Below are positions 17,109 through 24,854 of a DNA stretch of 64,000 nucleotides, piece by piece. The stretch is from Candidatus Hydrogenedentota bacterium (lineage in GTDB: Bacteria > Hydrogenedentota > Hydrogenedentia > Hydrogenedentales > JAEUWI01), in NCBI GenBank assembly GCA_016791475.1, contig JAEUWI010000012.1, positions 62,001 to 126,000 of the forward strand. The letters are read 5' to 3'. Each line of letters begins with the position of its first letter. Position 1 is the stretch's first letter. A program made the position numbers and the translations under genes. The notes beneath the pieces were generated by a model. It had not been told where the DNA came from and made no database searches. It saw nothing but the letters and a program-made list of their open reading frames with translations.

Positions 17109-19631
17109 ATGCTTCGTAATGTTCCAGCCTTCTTCACTTCGCTCTTCTTCGCGCTGATGTTGCTCCCCTCCGCCTACGCCGCGCACCTGTCCCCGCGTAA
17201 CACGGAAGTGCCTTTCCCGTACCTCGCGGGGGCCACGCGGAGCTGGCCCATCCTGCAGGAAAACTTCCCTGTCGGCGCACGGATGACCTTTGTGGCGAGG
17301 CGCGATGGCGCGACCCTGGCCCAGGGCAACGTGCTCACGCTGCCGGGCCTTCGCGTTGAGCTGGACCGGGAGCAGCAACTCACCATCGCGGCGGAGGCCA
17401 CCGCCACCGAGGCCCCTTTCGATTTGGAAGTGTCGCTGAGTCTTCCCGGGGGCGAAGCAGAGGCCCAGACGCTGCGCATTCAGCCCGGGCCGCCGAAGCG
17501 CCCTCTCAGCTACTATTCCGACTTCGGCGACGACCTCATCCGCATTTTCAATGCGCCCGACGGCACTTGGCGTCCTGTCACGAAAGACGCCTTTGACCAG
17601 TATTTCCGCCGCTGCCAGCTCCAGGGGATCGACCGCCTCATCACCTGGCTCGGTCCCATGCCCTATATCACCGCGCCCTCAAACTACGCGCCCGAGGACT
17701 GGGCCCGCTATGAGGCCCAGGCCCGCGCGCTGAATGAGAGCGAAGAATTTAAGGCGCTCGTCACCGAACGCCTCAAGGGCGCCCAGAAAGGCGAGTGGGG
17801 GCTCCACATCTCCTGGGACTGGATCCGCCAGTTGAACGCGTTCCGCCTCATGCGTGATTTCGGCCCCATGCTCTCCCGCAGCGCGGAGCAGCACGGCGTC
17901 AAGCTCAGCGTCAGCTTTCGCCCCTTCGAACCGGCCCTGACGAAGTATTACGAGTTGCCCACCTTCGACGAGAAAGGCGCCTACCTCTGGGGCTTCCTGC
18001 CCATGGCCACGCCGCCCATCAACTACCGAACCAGCGAGACCAGCTTCGGCCACTATCGCACCGTGCTCCAGAAAATGGGCCACGAGGACAGGGGCCGCAT
18101 CGGCGCCATTGCCATTCCCGGCTGTGAAGGTGCGGCGGCCTTTCTGCAGCGATTCAACGCTACCGGAGACAATCTCCGCATCGTGGCGTCGGACTATCCG
18201 CCGCTGCTGGCGGAATCTCTCGTACTCCAGCGCGAGGCGGATGGCCAGTTCGCACTGGTGCAGTTTGCCGGAATCGCCGAACAGGCCGAGGCGCAGCTCC
18301 AGCCTGTCACGGGCTTTAGCATCCGCGAAGATCAAGGCACCGTGCGCATCGAGGGCCTGGACGTGCCCTTCCAGTCGCGCTACCTCATCCTGTCCAATCC
18401 CGCGAACGCGGAAGAGGCCCTCGACTTTCCCACCCTCTCGCCCGTGACTCTTTTCGCCCGCGCGGGCAACCGCATCGGGCGGGAAAATGTCTATTGGGTG
18501 CTGGACGACGACCCGGCGCTGGCCGCGGCCACGCGCGTGCCGGGGATTCCCTCCACGGGCGATCAGGCCACGGAGTTCAACGCCACCGAGACCGGTTATC
18601 GCCACCTCTTCCAGCAGGGCCAGCCCCGCACCGCACTGCGCGGCAAACTTCTGGTGATCGATCTCGGCGCGGCCTGGTCCGTGGAGATGCTCGACCTCAA
18701 CCAGCCCCTCATGCGCGCGAACGCCATCAAGGAACTGAAGACGGTCCTCGACCTGCCCGCTTTCGACGAGATCTTCGTGAACACCCGCTCCCACGTGCAG
18801 CTCTCGGCCTATCAAGGTGATGGGGAGGAGGGCATCCAGCCCTTGATGCACTACCGCGAAAACCGGAAGCACTACGCCCACCTCGGCATCGACCGCGCCT
18901 ACGCCCCCATCGCCGCCGCGGACGATCCCGTGCTGCGCACCTGGGCCGCCGATCCCGCCCAGGTGGAAAAGATCACCACCTGGCAGCCCGGCGAGTGGGA
19001 GGGAGATTGCCAGACGGAAGCGTCGCCCTATCGCTGGCGCTTCGCCCGCAACAAGGCCGTGGCCGGGGGCCTGCGCACTTTCCTCGGCGAGCTGGAGGCC
19101 GCCTTCCCCGATACCCGCATCCGCGCCGTCATCCCCATGGCCGAAGCCTCCGCCACCGAAGTGCGCAACGAGATCGCCCAGCTCAAGCGGCCCGACGGCA
19201 CGCCCTACGGCCCCGGCGACAACGGCGGCGTCTGGAGCACCATCAACTACATCGACACCATCGGCGAGGGCATGGCCATGCTCGACCTCAGCGGGCTCCG
19301 CACCGAGCCGGTCCTTTTCGGCATCCGCGACGTGCCCCCCGCCGGGCCTTTCGACGCCCACCTGCGCGGCTCCTTCCGCGATCTCGTGGAGAACCGAGGA
19401 TCCAGCTTCCGCGGCCCCCGCAGCTTCTTCTTCGAAGCCCAATACACCCTCCGCCGCCAGGACTACGACACCGCCCGCGCCGAACGCGAAGGCCTCATCC
19501 TCAAGGTTCTCGCCCACAAAGAAGAGGTCAACGAAGTCATCCTCTACGAATCCGCCGACTGGCTCTACTTCCTGCCCTTCGGCGATCCGGTCTTAAGCGG
19601 GCACGGGTTTCTGGATGCCGTTACGAAATGA
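17109..19631 (+). CDS. Large secreted protein of unknown family
   Basis: 840 residues from ATG 17109, with signal peptide NVPAFFTSLFFALMLLPSAYAA. After a beta-sandwich-like first 130 residues comes a segment rich in aromatic residues and acids (YYSDFGDDLIRIFN, GIDRLITWLGPMPYITAPSNY, GLHISWDWIRQLNAF, VKLSVSFRPFEPALT) that looks like the strands of a TIM-barrel glycoside hydrolase. A later part (EIFVNTRSHVQLSAY, RIRAVIPMAEASATEVRNE, LEAQYTLRRQDYDTAR) could be a second half of the barrel. I do not recognise the family. GC at third positions is very high, typical of the resident genes. An extracellular polysaccharide-related role is a guess. Confidence 0.7.
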   Translation: MLRNVPAFFTSLFFALMLLPSAYAAHLSPRNTEVPFPYLAGATRSWPILQENFPVGARMTFVARRDGATLAQGNVLTLPGLRVELDREQQLTIAAEATATEAPFDLEVSLSLPGGEAEAQTLRIQPGPPKRPLSYYSDFGDDLIRIFNAPDGTWRPVTKDAFDQYFRRCQLQGIDRLITWLGPMPYITAPSNYAPEDWARYEAQARALNESEEFKALVTERLKGAQKGEWGLHISWDWIRQLNAFRLMRDFGPMLSRSAEQHGVKLSVSFRPFEPALTKYYELPTFDEKGAYLWGFLPMATPPINYRTSETSFGHYRTVLQKMGHEDRGRIGAIAIPGCEGAAAFLQRFNATGDNLRIVASDYPPLLAESLVLQREADGQFALVQFAGIAEQAEAQLQPVTGFSIREDQGTVRIEGLDVPFQSRYLILSNPANAEEALDFPTLSPVTLFARAGNRIGRENVYWVLDDDPALAAATRVPGIPSTGDQATEFNATETGYRHLFQQGQPRTALRGKLLVIDLGAAWSVEMLDLNQPLMRANAIKELKTVLDLPAFDEIFVNTRSHVQLSAYQGDGEEGIQPLMHYRENRKHYAHLGIDRAYAPIAAADDPVLRTWAADPAQVEKITTWQPGEWEGDCQTEASPYRWRFARNKAVAGGLRTFLGELEAAFPDTRIRAVIPMAEASATEVRNEIAQLKRPDGTPYGPGDNGGVWSTINYIDTIGEGMAMLDLSGLRTEPVLFGIRDVPPAGPFDAHLRGSFRDLVENRGSSFRGPRSFFFEAQYTLRRQDYDTARAEREGLILKVLAHKEEVNEVILYESADWLYFLPFGDPVLSGHGFLDAVTK

Positions 19632-19708
19632 AAAGGGGCGTCGTCTTGGGGCGTCAGACGGTACGCAGAAGATAACGCACTCCTGCCCGGCGGCTGCCCC
19701 CCCCTGCG

Positions 19709-19968
19709 AATATGCGGCGTTGCGCGTGCGGGCCCTTCCCACGGAAGATTCGTACTCTTACCCGTGAGCCCGCGCCGCTCGATTCCCCCGCGTGCAGAAC
19801 TTTTCCCGATCCGATAGAATCGCGGATGTGAACGCATGCGTAGTTCTCGCGTGTCCAAGTTCCAGTGTGCCGAGGCTCGCCAGAAGCGACGCCGATCCCG
19901 GGAAAGGCGGCGCTGCCGCGATTGATGAAGGTGCAGCCGACAGATGAGACGTCGAGGTTCCAGTGGGG
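19709..19968. repeat. Diverged copy A of a 260-280 bp repeat
   Basis: This stretch aligns along most of its length with 29818-30092, the region that contains the start of the hybrid histidine kinase gene. The best-conserved part is GTGCCGAGGCTCG followed by AGAAGCGA and then a block around AAGGTGCAGCCGACAGA. No open frame covers both copies. Either an old duplication or a dispersed intergenic element; the right end abuts a CTERM-gene remnant. Confidence 0.75.
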
Positions 19969-20046
19969 GTGGCCGCCGTGCTGGGTCTGCTGGGCATGGG
20001 TCTGGTATCCGCGCTGGGACGTAGGAAAAAGTCCGTGCAGGTCTAG
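19969..20046 (+). pseudogene. 3' remnant of a VPxPA-CTERM surface-protein gene
   Basis: 25 codons ending in TAG encode AAVLGLLGMGLVSALGRRKK and a VQV tail, essentially the membrane helix and basic tail of the CTERM sorting signal in the genes ending at 21643 and 24600. There is no upstream coding body: the sequence before it is repeat copy A. The remnant still carries the shared double-hairpin terminator. It is the scar of a recombination or deletion. Confidence 0.8.
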
Positions 20047-20052
20047 CGCTTA

Positions 20053-20112
20053 GATTCGGCACACCGAATCGCACCCCGGGCGGCGTCGCGAGGCGTCGTC
20101 CGGGGTTGTTTG
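20053..20112 (+). terminator. Double-hairpin terminator behind the CTERM remnant
   Basis: A GATTCGG-CACA-CCGAATC hairpin (20053-20070) is followed by a second GC-rich stem with CCCCGG and CCGGGG arms (20074-20105) and a T-rich tail. Nearly the same module follows the CTERM genes at 21650 and 24607. Confidence 0.8.
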
Positions 20113-20205
20113 TTGCGGACGCTTCCCTGTGCAACACACCAGGCTCGCAAGCGCTCCAACGGCATTGCCCGAAGCCCGAGTGCGTCAGGTCGTTCCAGAC
20201 CGTCT

Positions 20206-20243
20206 GTCCAGGTTTCTGAAATCGCTCGTCCAGATTCCTGGAC
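20206..20243 (+). promoter_or_regulatory. Paired upstream activator-type dyads, copy 1
   Basis: GTCCAGGTTTCTGAA begins at 20206 and the perfect dyad GTCCAGATTCCTGGAC at 20228; the starts are 22 bp apart, two helical turns. They lie about 100 bp upstream of the -24 element, a usual place for sigma-54 activator sites. The same pair with the same spacing recurs at 23197 and 23024. Confidence 0.7.
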
Positions 20244-20339
20244 ATTCCACAGACGCCCGTACAATACGCCCAGAGGTCGTTGATCGCTAAGTCACAGCAT
20301 CTATGGCATTTAGGGGGATCGCTGTGGGTGCCAAATTCT

Positions 20340-20355
20340 TGGCACAGGTCTTGCC
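20340..20355 (+). promoter_or_regulatory. Sigma-54 (-24/-12) promoter, copy 1
   Basis: TGGCACAGGTCTTGCC matches the RpoN consensus TGGCAC-N5-TTGC in every fixed position with correct spacing. The next intact gene starts at 20813, about 450 bases downstream. Confidence 0.85.
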
Positions 20356-20486
20356 TATCTACGGCCAGGCCGGGTGCCGTCGCGCCGGGCAATCCATCGA
20401 ATCGGGGAACCGTCCGGATCTCCTCTCGCCCCTTGGTGTGGTGGCCGCGTCAGGGGAAGAGGTCGTTCCGGGAACAACAAGGAGTT

Positions 20487-20812
20487 GAAAGGCACGATCC
20501 GCGGGAACAGAGAAGCGAGTCGCTTTATGGGTCTCGATGGAGTTGGCACTTTAGTCGAATGACGCTGTGGCAGCGGCCCGCTTGGCGGCTCTGATGTATC
20601 AGGACAGTTTCGGATTCCGACTCTTCGGAGCGCGACAGGTCGACAGAGAGCACGGTTGGTGGCAAGTTCATAACGCTCTGCGTTTCGGCCTGCTGGTTCG
20701 ACGGATATTTCAATGTTGTAGTTCGTACGCTTATTCGGTCTTCAGTCGCTGGGAAATATCACTCGCGCCTCTCCACACGCGGTAGGCGCACCAAAGAGAA
20801 GGAAATGTCACT
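20487..20812 (+). other. Unique leader between sigma-54 promoter copy 1 and the CTERM gene
   Basis: 326 bases, lower in GC than the surroundings, with no convincing gene. A 24-codon frame from TTG 20485 to TGA 20562 is all that remains after the promoter. No second -24/-12 element is seen. GAAGGAAA just before 20813 is the ribosome site of the next gene. Confidence 0.5.
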
Positions 20813-21643
20813 ATGAAGAAGTTCATTGGATGTCTATTGTTCGCTCTCGTCGCTCTCGGTGCGAACGCAGGTCAGGTGGTATATGTATCTTCCTTCAATG
20901 AGCCCTGGAATCTCCCAGGCAACGTGAATTCACTTAATGACGTGTTTGGTGCGGGAAACTGGGGACGAGAGTATTTCTCTGGATTCTCTCAGAATGGCGT
21001 CCTTCAGGCAGGCGGTATGGGTGATTTCATATTCATGGACGGCGGTGATGGCGCGACAGCGGAGTTCGAATCGTTTGTCAATACGAATCGGACTCTCTTG
21101 GAAACCTTTGTATCCGGCGGAGGCTCGCTGTTCATTAATGCGGCGCGGTGGGGTGGTACGAGTACCTTCAATTTGGGCTTCGGCGTTAACTTGGTTGCTG
21201 CTGGTCTTGGTCACTCAAGTACATTTAATGGCACTGCTGTTGATCCAGGGCACGCCATTTTCACCGGACCCTTCGGGCCCACGGGAACGGCATGGACAGG
21301 TGGTACGCTATCACACGATTTTGTGACCGGTGCGGGGCTTACAAACCTCATGATAGATTCTTACGGTCGTGCCACTCTAGCTGAAATGGGTTATGGCAGC
21401 GGCCATGTCCTTTTTGGCGGGCTCACACTTCCCTATTTTGGTGGTCCCGATACCCGATGGTCCGCAGGCACTGGCGCATTACACCGAAACATTCTCCGTT
21501 ACGTCGCGGATCCTTACGTAGCGCCGGTTCTTGTACCCGGTGGCCCAGCACCGGTTCCCGTTCCCGCTGCGGGTGGTCTGGGGCTGCTGGGTATGGGCCT
21601 CGTGTCTGCCCTGGGCCGCAGGAAGAAGTCACCGCAGGCATAG
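20813..21643 (+). CDS. VPxPA-CTERM surface protein (276 aa)
   Basis: ATG 20813 with AGAAGGAA upstream; signal peptide MKKFIGCLLFALVALGANA. The mature part (VVYVSSFNEPWNLPG..., FVSGGGSLFINAARWGG, DPGHAIFTGPFGPTG, GHVLFGGLTLPYFGG) resembles glutamine-amidotransferase-like or ThuA-like extracellular domains that sense 'time since event' strings, but no catalytic motif is clear. The C-terminus is a complete exosortase-type sorting signal: VPVPAAGG motif, hydrophobic helix LGLLGMGLVSALG, then RRKK. Proteins of this class are anchored or released at the cell surface by an exosortase; none is in the window. Less GC-rich than the flanking genes. Confidence 0.85.
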   Translation: MKKFIGCLLFALVALGANAGQVVYVSSFNEPWNLPGNVNSLNDVFGAGNWGREYFSGFSQNGVLQAGGMGDFIFMDGGDGATAEFESFVNTNRTLLETFVSGGGSLFINAARWGGTSTFNLGFGVNLVAAGLGHSSTFNGTAVDPGHAIFTGPFGPTGTAWTGGTLSHDFVTGAGLTNLMIDSYGRATLAEMGYGSGHVLFGGLTLPYFGGPDTRWSAGTGALHRNILRYVADPYVAPVLVPGGPAPVPVPAAGGLGLLGMGLVSALGRRKKSPQA

Positions 21644-21649
21644 TTCTTA

Positions 21650-21713
21650 GACTCTGCACACGGAGTCGCACCCCGGGCGGCGTCGCGAGGCGTCGTCCGG
21701 GGTCTTTTCTTTT
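21650..21713 (+). terminator. Double-hairpin terminator of the first CTERM gene
   Basis: Small hairpin around GACTC/GGAGTC (21650-21666), then a stem with CCCCGG and CCGGGG arms (21671-21702) followed by TCTTTTCTTTT. It is homologous to the terminators at 20053 and 24607. Confidence 0.9.
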
Positions 21714-21870
21714 GGCCAGGCTGTTTCGCCCCCTTCGGTAACGCCGGGCATCAAACCAGCACGGTGAAGCGCGCGCTCGAAGGTGACGGCGCGTGACGCG
21801 TAGGCGGTGACGGCGAAGCTGGCGGCGAATCGATGGTTTCAGCGAGGCATCGGGTAAACGTCGCACGATG

Positions 21871-21906
21871 AAAGAGCCCCCTGTAGCCATGGCAGGCTAC
21901 AGGGGG
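21871..21906 (-). terminator. Intrinsic terminator of the minus-strand CTERM gene
   Basis: Perfect 12-bp stem, arms CCCCCTGTAGCC (21877-21888) and its complement (21895-21906), loop of 6. Read on the minus strand it is followed by CTCTTTC. It lies 25 bases after the stop codon at 21932. Confidence 0.75.
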
Positions 21907-21931
21907 CCGTTGCGTCTGATGTCAGGGCGGA

Positions 21932-22597
21932 TTAGGCGGTCTGCTTTCTGCGTCGTACAAGCCCGAGGCAGCCCATACCGAGGAAGCCCATGGCCGCCGC
22001 GCCAGGCAGGGGAACGATGCCTGACGGATTGGGTGTGGCGCCACCCGACGTATCAAAGTTCCCCCGCACCTCCATGTCGAATGCCGTAAGTCCGCCCATG
22101 TCCTGCAAGGCAATGGCGAGCACATTGACGCCCTGTACCAGCGTGGGCGTCGTGAAAGAGCCGGTGTACTCCCACTGCGAAGTGTACCCTCCGGCGCTGG
22201 CGCTGCTGATTAGGGTTCCATTCAGGTAAAGCGTATATCCGTTGTCAACGCCCAACCCCCAGGTAATCGAGTTCAAGTCCCACTCGGTCTGATAGAGGTC
22301 AAAGGTCGTGCGGACCCACAGGTCGTTATCGCTGTTCGTGTCCGCGGGCCAATAGGTTGCATAGTCAAAATTTCCGGCAGGGTCTGTCCAGTACCCACCG
22401 GTATTGTTTCCGAAGGGTGCCGGGCCGGAGAGCCAGCCGGAGGGCGTGGCGCCCGTATTCCACGCGCTGGCGCCTGGATCGGTAAAGGTGTACTCCCAGG
22501 TTGACCCGGGGGACACAATGCTGACATTGTCCGCTTGAGCCGAGAAGGCGCCTGCGACGCCAACCGCCCAGGCGATTGCCAAAAAAGTCTTCTTCAT
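21932..22597 (-). CDS. VPLPx-CTERM surface protein (221 aa)
   Basis: ATG 22597 with AAGGAG 7 bases upstream; signal peptide MKKTFLAIAWAVGVAGAFSAQA. The mature domain (STWEYTFTDPGASAWNT, DNDLWVRTTFDLYQ, VDNGYTLYLNGTLISS, GVNVLAIALQDMGGLTAFDMEVRG) is a PA14-free galactose-binding-like jelly roll of the kind seen in many exosortase substrates. The C-terminus VPLPGAAAMGFLGMGCLGLV followed by RRRK is the sorting signal, but its sequence differs clearly from the two plus-strand CTERM tails, so this gene did not share in the recent exchange of 3' ends. A possible minus-strand sigma-54 promoter lies 363 bases upstream. Confidence 0.87.
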   Translation of the reverse strand: MKKTFLAIAWAVGVAGAFSAQADNVSIVSPGSTWEYTFTDPGASAWNTGATPSGWLSGPAPFGNNTGGYWTDPAGNFDYATYWPADTNSDNDLWVRTTFDLYQTEWDLNSITWGLGVDNGYTLYLNGTLISSASAGGYTSQWEYTGSFTTPTLVQGVNVLAIALQDMGGLTAFDMEVRGNFDTSGGATPNPSGIVPLPGAAAMGFLGMGCLGLVRRRKQTA

Positions 22598-22959
22598 CTG
22601 TGTTCTCCTTGTTTTGAAAAGATTGTGCGGTCACCCGCGCGTGTCGCCGATGCCGCGCTCCATTCCCGCGTGCCGGGGCCGCACTGATTCGTCGTGCCCC
22701 GCCATACGGGTACCCCAAGCAGGTTGCGCAACCCCTCCGGTGTCTCTGCCAATTTGATGCCGCAGGACACCCCACGCCCCACAAGTCCGACTCCCCAGGC
22801 GAACGTCAAAATGGACTTGTGTAAGAAACCTCACTTGCCTCCTTCAAAGATTCTTGCCGACAGAAAGCCCTTTCTGTGTTTCCCACACCGTAGACGCTGC
22901 ACCCGCAAGGGCGCCGACGGCCTATACCGACAGCCCTGCACGCCCATGGCTACCAGGAA
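22598..22959 (-). other. Long leader of the minus-strand CTERM gene
   Basis: About 360 bases between the proposed -12 element and the start codon at 22597. No gene is visible in either direction. A CTTGGGG/CCCCAAG-type short dyad lies at 22712-22730 and an extended AT-poor hairpin region at 22630-22680. It could be an untranslated leader or hold a second promoter. Confidence 0.35.
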
Positions 22960-22974
22960 GCAAGTTCCGGTCCA
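22960..22974 (-). promoter_or_regulatory. Putative sigma-54 promoter, minus strand
   Basis: Read on the minus strand TGGACCGGAACTTGC keeps GG at -24, GC at -12 and the exact spacing, with two departures from consensus in the -24 box. Paired dyads lie 50-87 bp upstream at 23024-23061. It would drive the CTERM gene at 21932-22597. Confidence 0.5.
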
Positions 22975-23023
22975 AGGTCTGGGGCGCGTAAGTCCTGTGT
23001 TCACGGCGGAATGATCCCAGACC

Positions 23024-23061
23024 GTCCAAGTTTCTGGAGGAATGTGTCCTGATTCTCGAAC
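23024..23061. promoter_or_regulatory. Paired activator-type dyads, copy 3
   Basis: GTCCAAGTTTCTGGAG at 23024 and GTCCTGATTCTCGAAC at 23046; start-to-start distance 22 bp, as in the other two pairs, though both sites are less perfect. Positioned between the divergent CTERM promoters. Confidence 0.6.
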
Positions 23062-23196
23062 GGTCCAGGCGAATCGCCTCCGGATGGCCACTCGTGATGG
23101 CGCTCCCCGTCTGTTTCCTGTGCAACACGCCAGACACGTATCTGCTCCATTGCCTTTACCCGAAGCCCGCGCGCATCAGGTCGTTTCAGACCACCT

Positions 23197-23234
23197 ATCC
23201 AAACTTTTGGAATCGCTCGTCCAGATTCCTGGAC
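23197..23234 (+). promoter_or_regulatory. Paired activator-type dyads, copy 2
   Basis: ATCCAAACTTTTGGAA at 23197 and the perfect dyad GTCCAGATTCCTGGAC at 23219, again 22 bp apart, about 97 bp upstream of the -24 box. The first site differs in sequence from copy 1 yet keeps its symmetry, which argues that the dyad itself is under selection. Confidence 0.72.
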
Positions 23235-23329
23235 ATTCCACAGACACCCGTACATTGCCACGGAGATCGTTGATCGCTAAGTCACAGCATCTATGGCATT
23301 TAGGGGGATCACTGTGGGTGCCAAATTCT

Positions 23330-23345
23330 TGGCACAGGTCTTGCC
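23330..23345 (+). promoter_or_regulatory. Sigma-54 (-24/-12) promoter of the HAF-repeat gene
   Basis: TGGCACAGGTCTTGCC, identical to copy 1 and fully matching the RpoN consensus. Transcription would start about 125 bases before the ATG at 23482. Confidence 0.87.
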
Positions 23346-23481
23346 TATCTACGGCCAGGCCGGGTGCCGTCGCGCCGGGCAATCCATCGAATCGGGGAAC
23401 CGTCCGGATCTCCTCTCGCCCCTTGGTGTGGTGGCCGCGTCAGGGGAAGAGGTCGTTCCGGGAACCACAAGGAGTTAAAGC

Positions 23482-24600
23482 ATGAGAATCTTGGGAATAA
23501 AGAAGTGGGCCGTGCTTGCGGTCATCCTAGCGGGCAGCATTCCCTGGGACGCGAATGCCTTGTCTTTCACCGTAACCGACCTCGGCACACTCGGCGGCAA
23601 TAACAGTGGTGGATCCGATATCAACGACAGCGGTCAGGTTACTGGATACAGCTATACCACGGGCAACAGCGCGGCTCACGCATTCCTGTACGATGGCACC
23701 ATGCACGATCTGGGTACGCTCGGCGGCACCCTTAGTGAGGGATATGGCATCAACGACAGCGGTCAGGTTACTGGATATAGCTATACCACGGGCGACAGCG
23801 CGTACCACGCGTTCCTGTACGATGGCACCATGCACGATCTGGGTACGCTCGGCGGCACCGGAAGTTCGGGAAATGGCATCAACGACAGCGGTCAGGTGGT
23901 CGGCGGTAGCTTTACCTCTGGCAACAGCGCGTTCCACGCATTTCTGTACGACAGCGTGAACGGTATGCTGGATCTGGGTACGCTCGGCGGCACCTATAGT
24001 TCTGGAAGTGGCATCAACGACAGCGGTCAGGTGGTCGGCTATAGCGGTACCTCGGGCAACAGCGCGTCTCACGCATTCCTGTACGATGGCAACATGCACG
24101 ATTTGGGTACGCTCGGCGGCACGTCTAGTACTGGACGTGGCATCAACGACAGTGGTCAGGTGGTCGGCGATAGCTATACCTCGGGCAACAGCGCACGGCA
24201 CGCATTCCTGTACGATGGCATCATGCACGATCTGGGTACGCTCGGCGGCACCTATAGTTATGGAAATGGTATCAACGACAGCGGTCAGGTGGTCGGCGGT
24301 AGCTATACCTCGGGCGACAGCGCGTACCACGCATTCCTGTACGACGGTGTGGACGGTATGCTGGATTTGAACGATCTCATTGATCCGCTCTCCGGTTGGA
24401 CACTGGGGTATGCCCGCGATATCAACAACTTCGGACAGATCACAGGCTATGGAACCTACAATGGCCAGACGCATGCCTTCATTCTGACGCCGGATACTCC
24501 CCCCGCTGTGGTTCCCATTCCCGCCGCCGCCCCGTTGGCGCTGCTGGGTATGGGCCTCGTGTCTGCCCTGGGCCGCAGGAGAAAGTCGGTTCAGATATAG
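23482..24600 (+). CDS. HAF-repeat VPxPA-CTERM surface protein
   Basis: 372 residues from ATG 23482, ribosome site AAGGAG at 23469. A signal peptide (KKWAVLAVILAGSIPWDANA) leads to seven tandem HAF-type repeats of about 43 residues (DLGTLGG...INDSGQVxGxS...HAFLYDG), then a degenerate last unit (DLNDLIDPLSGWTL...HAFILTPD). HAF repeats form an extracellular beta-propeller-like structure of unknown ligand. The C-terminus VVPIPAAAPLALLGMGLVSA plus RRRK is the exosortase sorting signal, nearly identical at protein and DNA level to the end of the gene at 20813 and the remnant at 19969. Driven by a consensus sigma-54 promoter. Confidence 0.92.
   Translation: MRILGIKKWAVLAVILAGSIPWDANALSFTVTDLGTLGGNNSGGSDINDSGQVTGYSYTTGNSAAHAFLYDGTMHDLGTLGGTLSEGYGINDSGQVTGYSYTTGDSAYHAFLYDGTMHDLGTLGGTGSSGNGINDSGQVVGGSFTSGNSAFHAFLYDSVNGMLDLGTLGGTYSSGSGINDSGQVVGYSGTSGNSASHAFLYDGNMHDLGTLGGTSSTGRGINDSGQVVGDSYTSGNSARHAFLYDGIMHDLGTLGGTYSYGNGINDSGQVVGGSYTSGDSAYHAFLYDGVDGMLDLNDLIDPLSGWTLGYARDINNFGQITGYGTYNGQTHAFILTPDTPPAVVPIPAAAPLALLGMGLVSALGRRRKSVQI
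23578..24360 (+). repeat. Tandem 129-bp coding repeats (HAF repeats)
   Basis: Within the gene the 43-codon unit recurs about seven times with high DNA identity (for example ATCAACGACAGCGGTCAGGT in nearly every unit). Some units carry a 4-codon insertion (SVNG, GVDG). Such repeats invite length variation by slippage or recombination. Confidence 0.9.
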
Positions 24601-24606
24601 CGCTTA

Positions 24607-24666
24607 GATTCGGCACACCGAATCGCACCCCGGGCGATGTCGCGAGGCGTCGTCCGGGGTTGTTTT
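24607..24666 (+). terminator. Double-hairpin terminator of the HAF-repeat gene
   Basis: GATTCGG-CACA-CCGAATC, then a CCCCGG...CCGGGG stem and TTGTTTTC. Almost identical to the module at 20053-20112. Confidence 0.9.
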
Positions 24667-24854
24667 CTGCAGGCGTGTCTTCCGGTCGGCCCGGCGAAAT
24701 CAGTGACCACCGGTAGAACGGGTGCTATGAGAAAGGCCCCTGAAAGAGGCCGGTTAGTCCAGGTATACGTTCCGCTCACCAAGATCTATGGGGTTCATCC
24801 GGGTGAAGCGCGCGACTCAATTTCTGGCGTGCTACTCAGGACCGCAACGTTACC

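Larger units (their letters stand above)
20123..20486 (+). repeat. Sigma-54 promoter block, copy 1
   Basis: About 360 bases match 23114-23476. From about 20276 to 20486 the two copies differ at only a handful of positions. The block carries two upstream dyads, a -24/-12 promoter and an AAGGAG ribosome site. Unlike copy 2, it is not followed by an ATG: after AAGGAG comes TTGAAAGGC and only a 24-codon frame, so this promoter has lost its original gene. Confidence 0.85.
23114..23476 (+). repeat. Sigma-54 promoter block, copy 2
   Basis: Counterpart of 20123-20486. The downstream 210 bases are almost identical, the upstream part more diverged. This copy leads directly through AAGGAG into the ATG of the HAF-repeat gene, so it is the functional arrangement. 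Confidence 0.88.

Noticed and set aside
17679-19517. 612-codon minus-strand frame opposite the 840-aa secreted protein
   Set aside because: Same type of antisense shadow in high-GC DNA; no ribosome site, no family.
20043-20264. Minus-strand small frames in the promoter blocks (also at 23001-23261) with similar products
   Set aside because: The similarity only reflects the duplicated promoter DNA; no ribosome sites or codon bias.
22737-22763. TTGGCAG ... GGTTGC on the minus strand as -24/-12 promoter of the CTERM gene
   Set aside because: Spacing between the boxes is far too long; the element at 22960-22974 keeps correct spacing.
23578-24360. Regular direct repeats resembling a CRISPR array
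   Set aside because: The repeats are in-frame coding units of 129 bp without unique spacers; they translate to HAF repeats.
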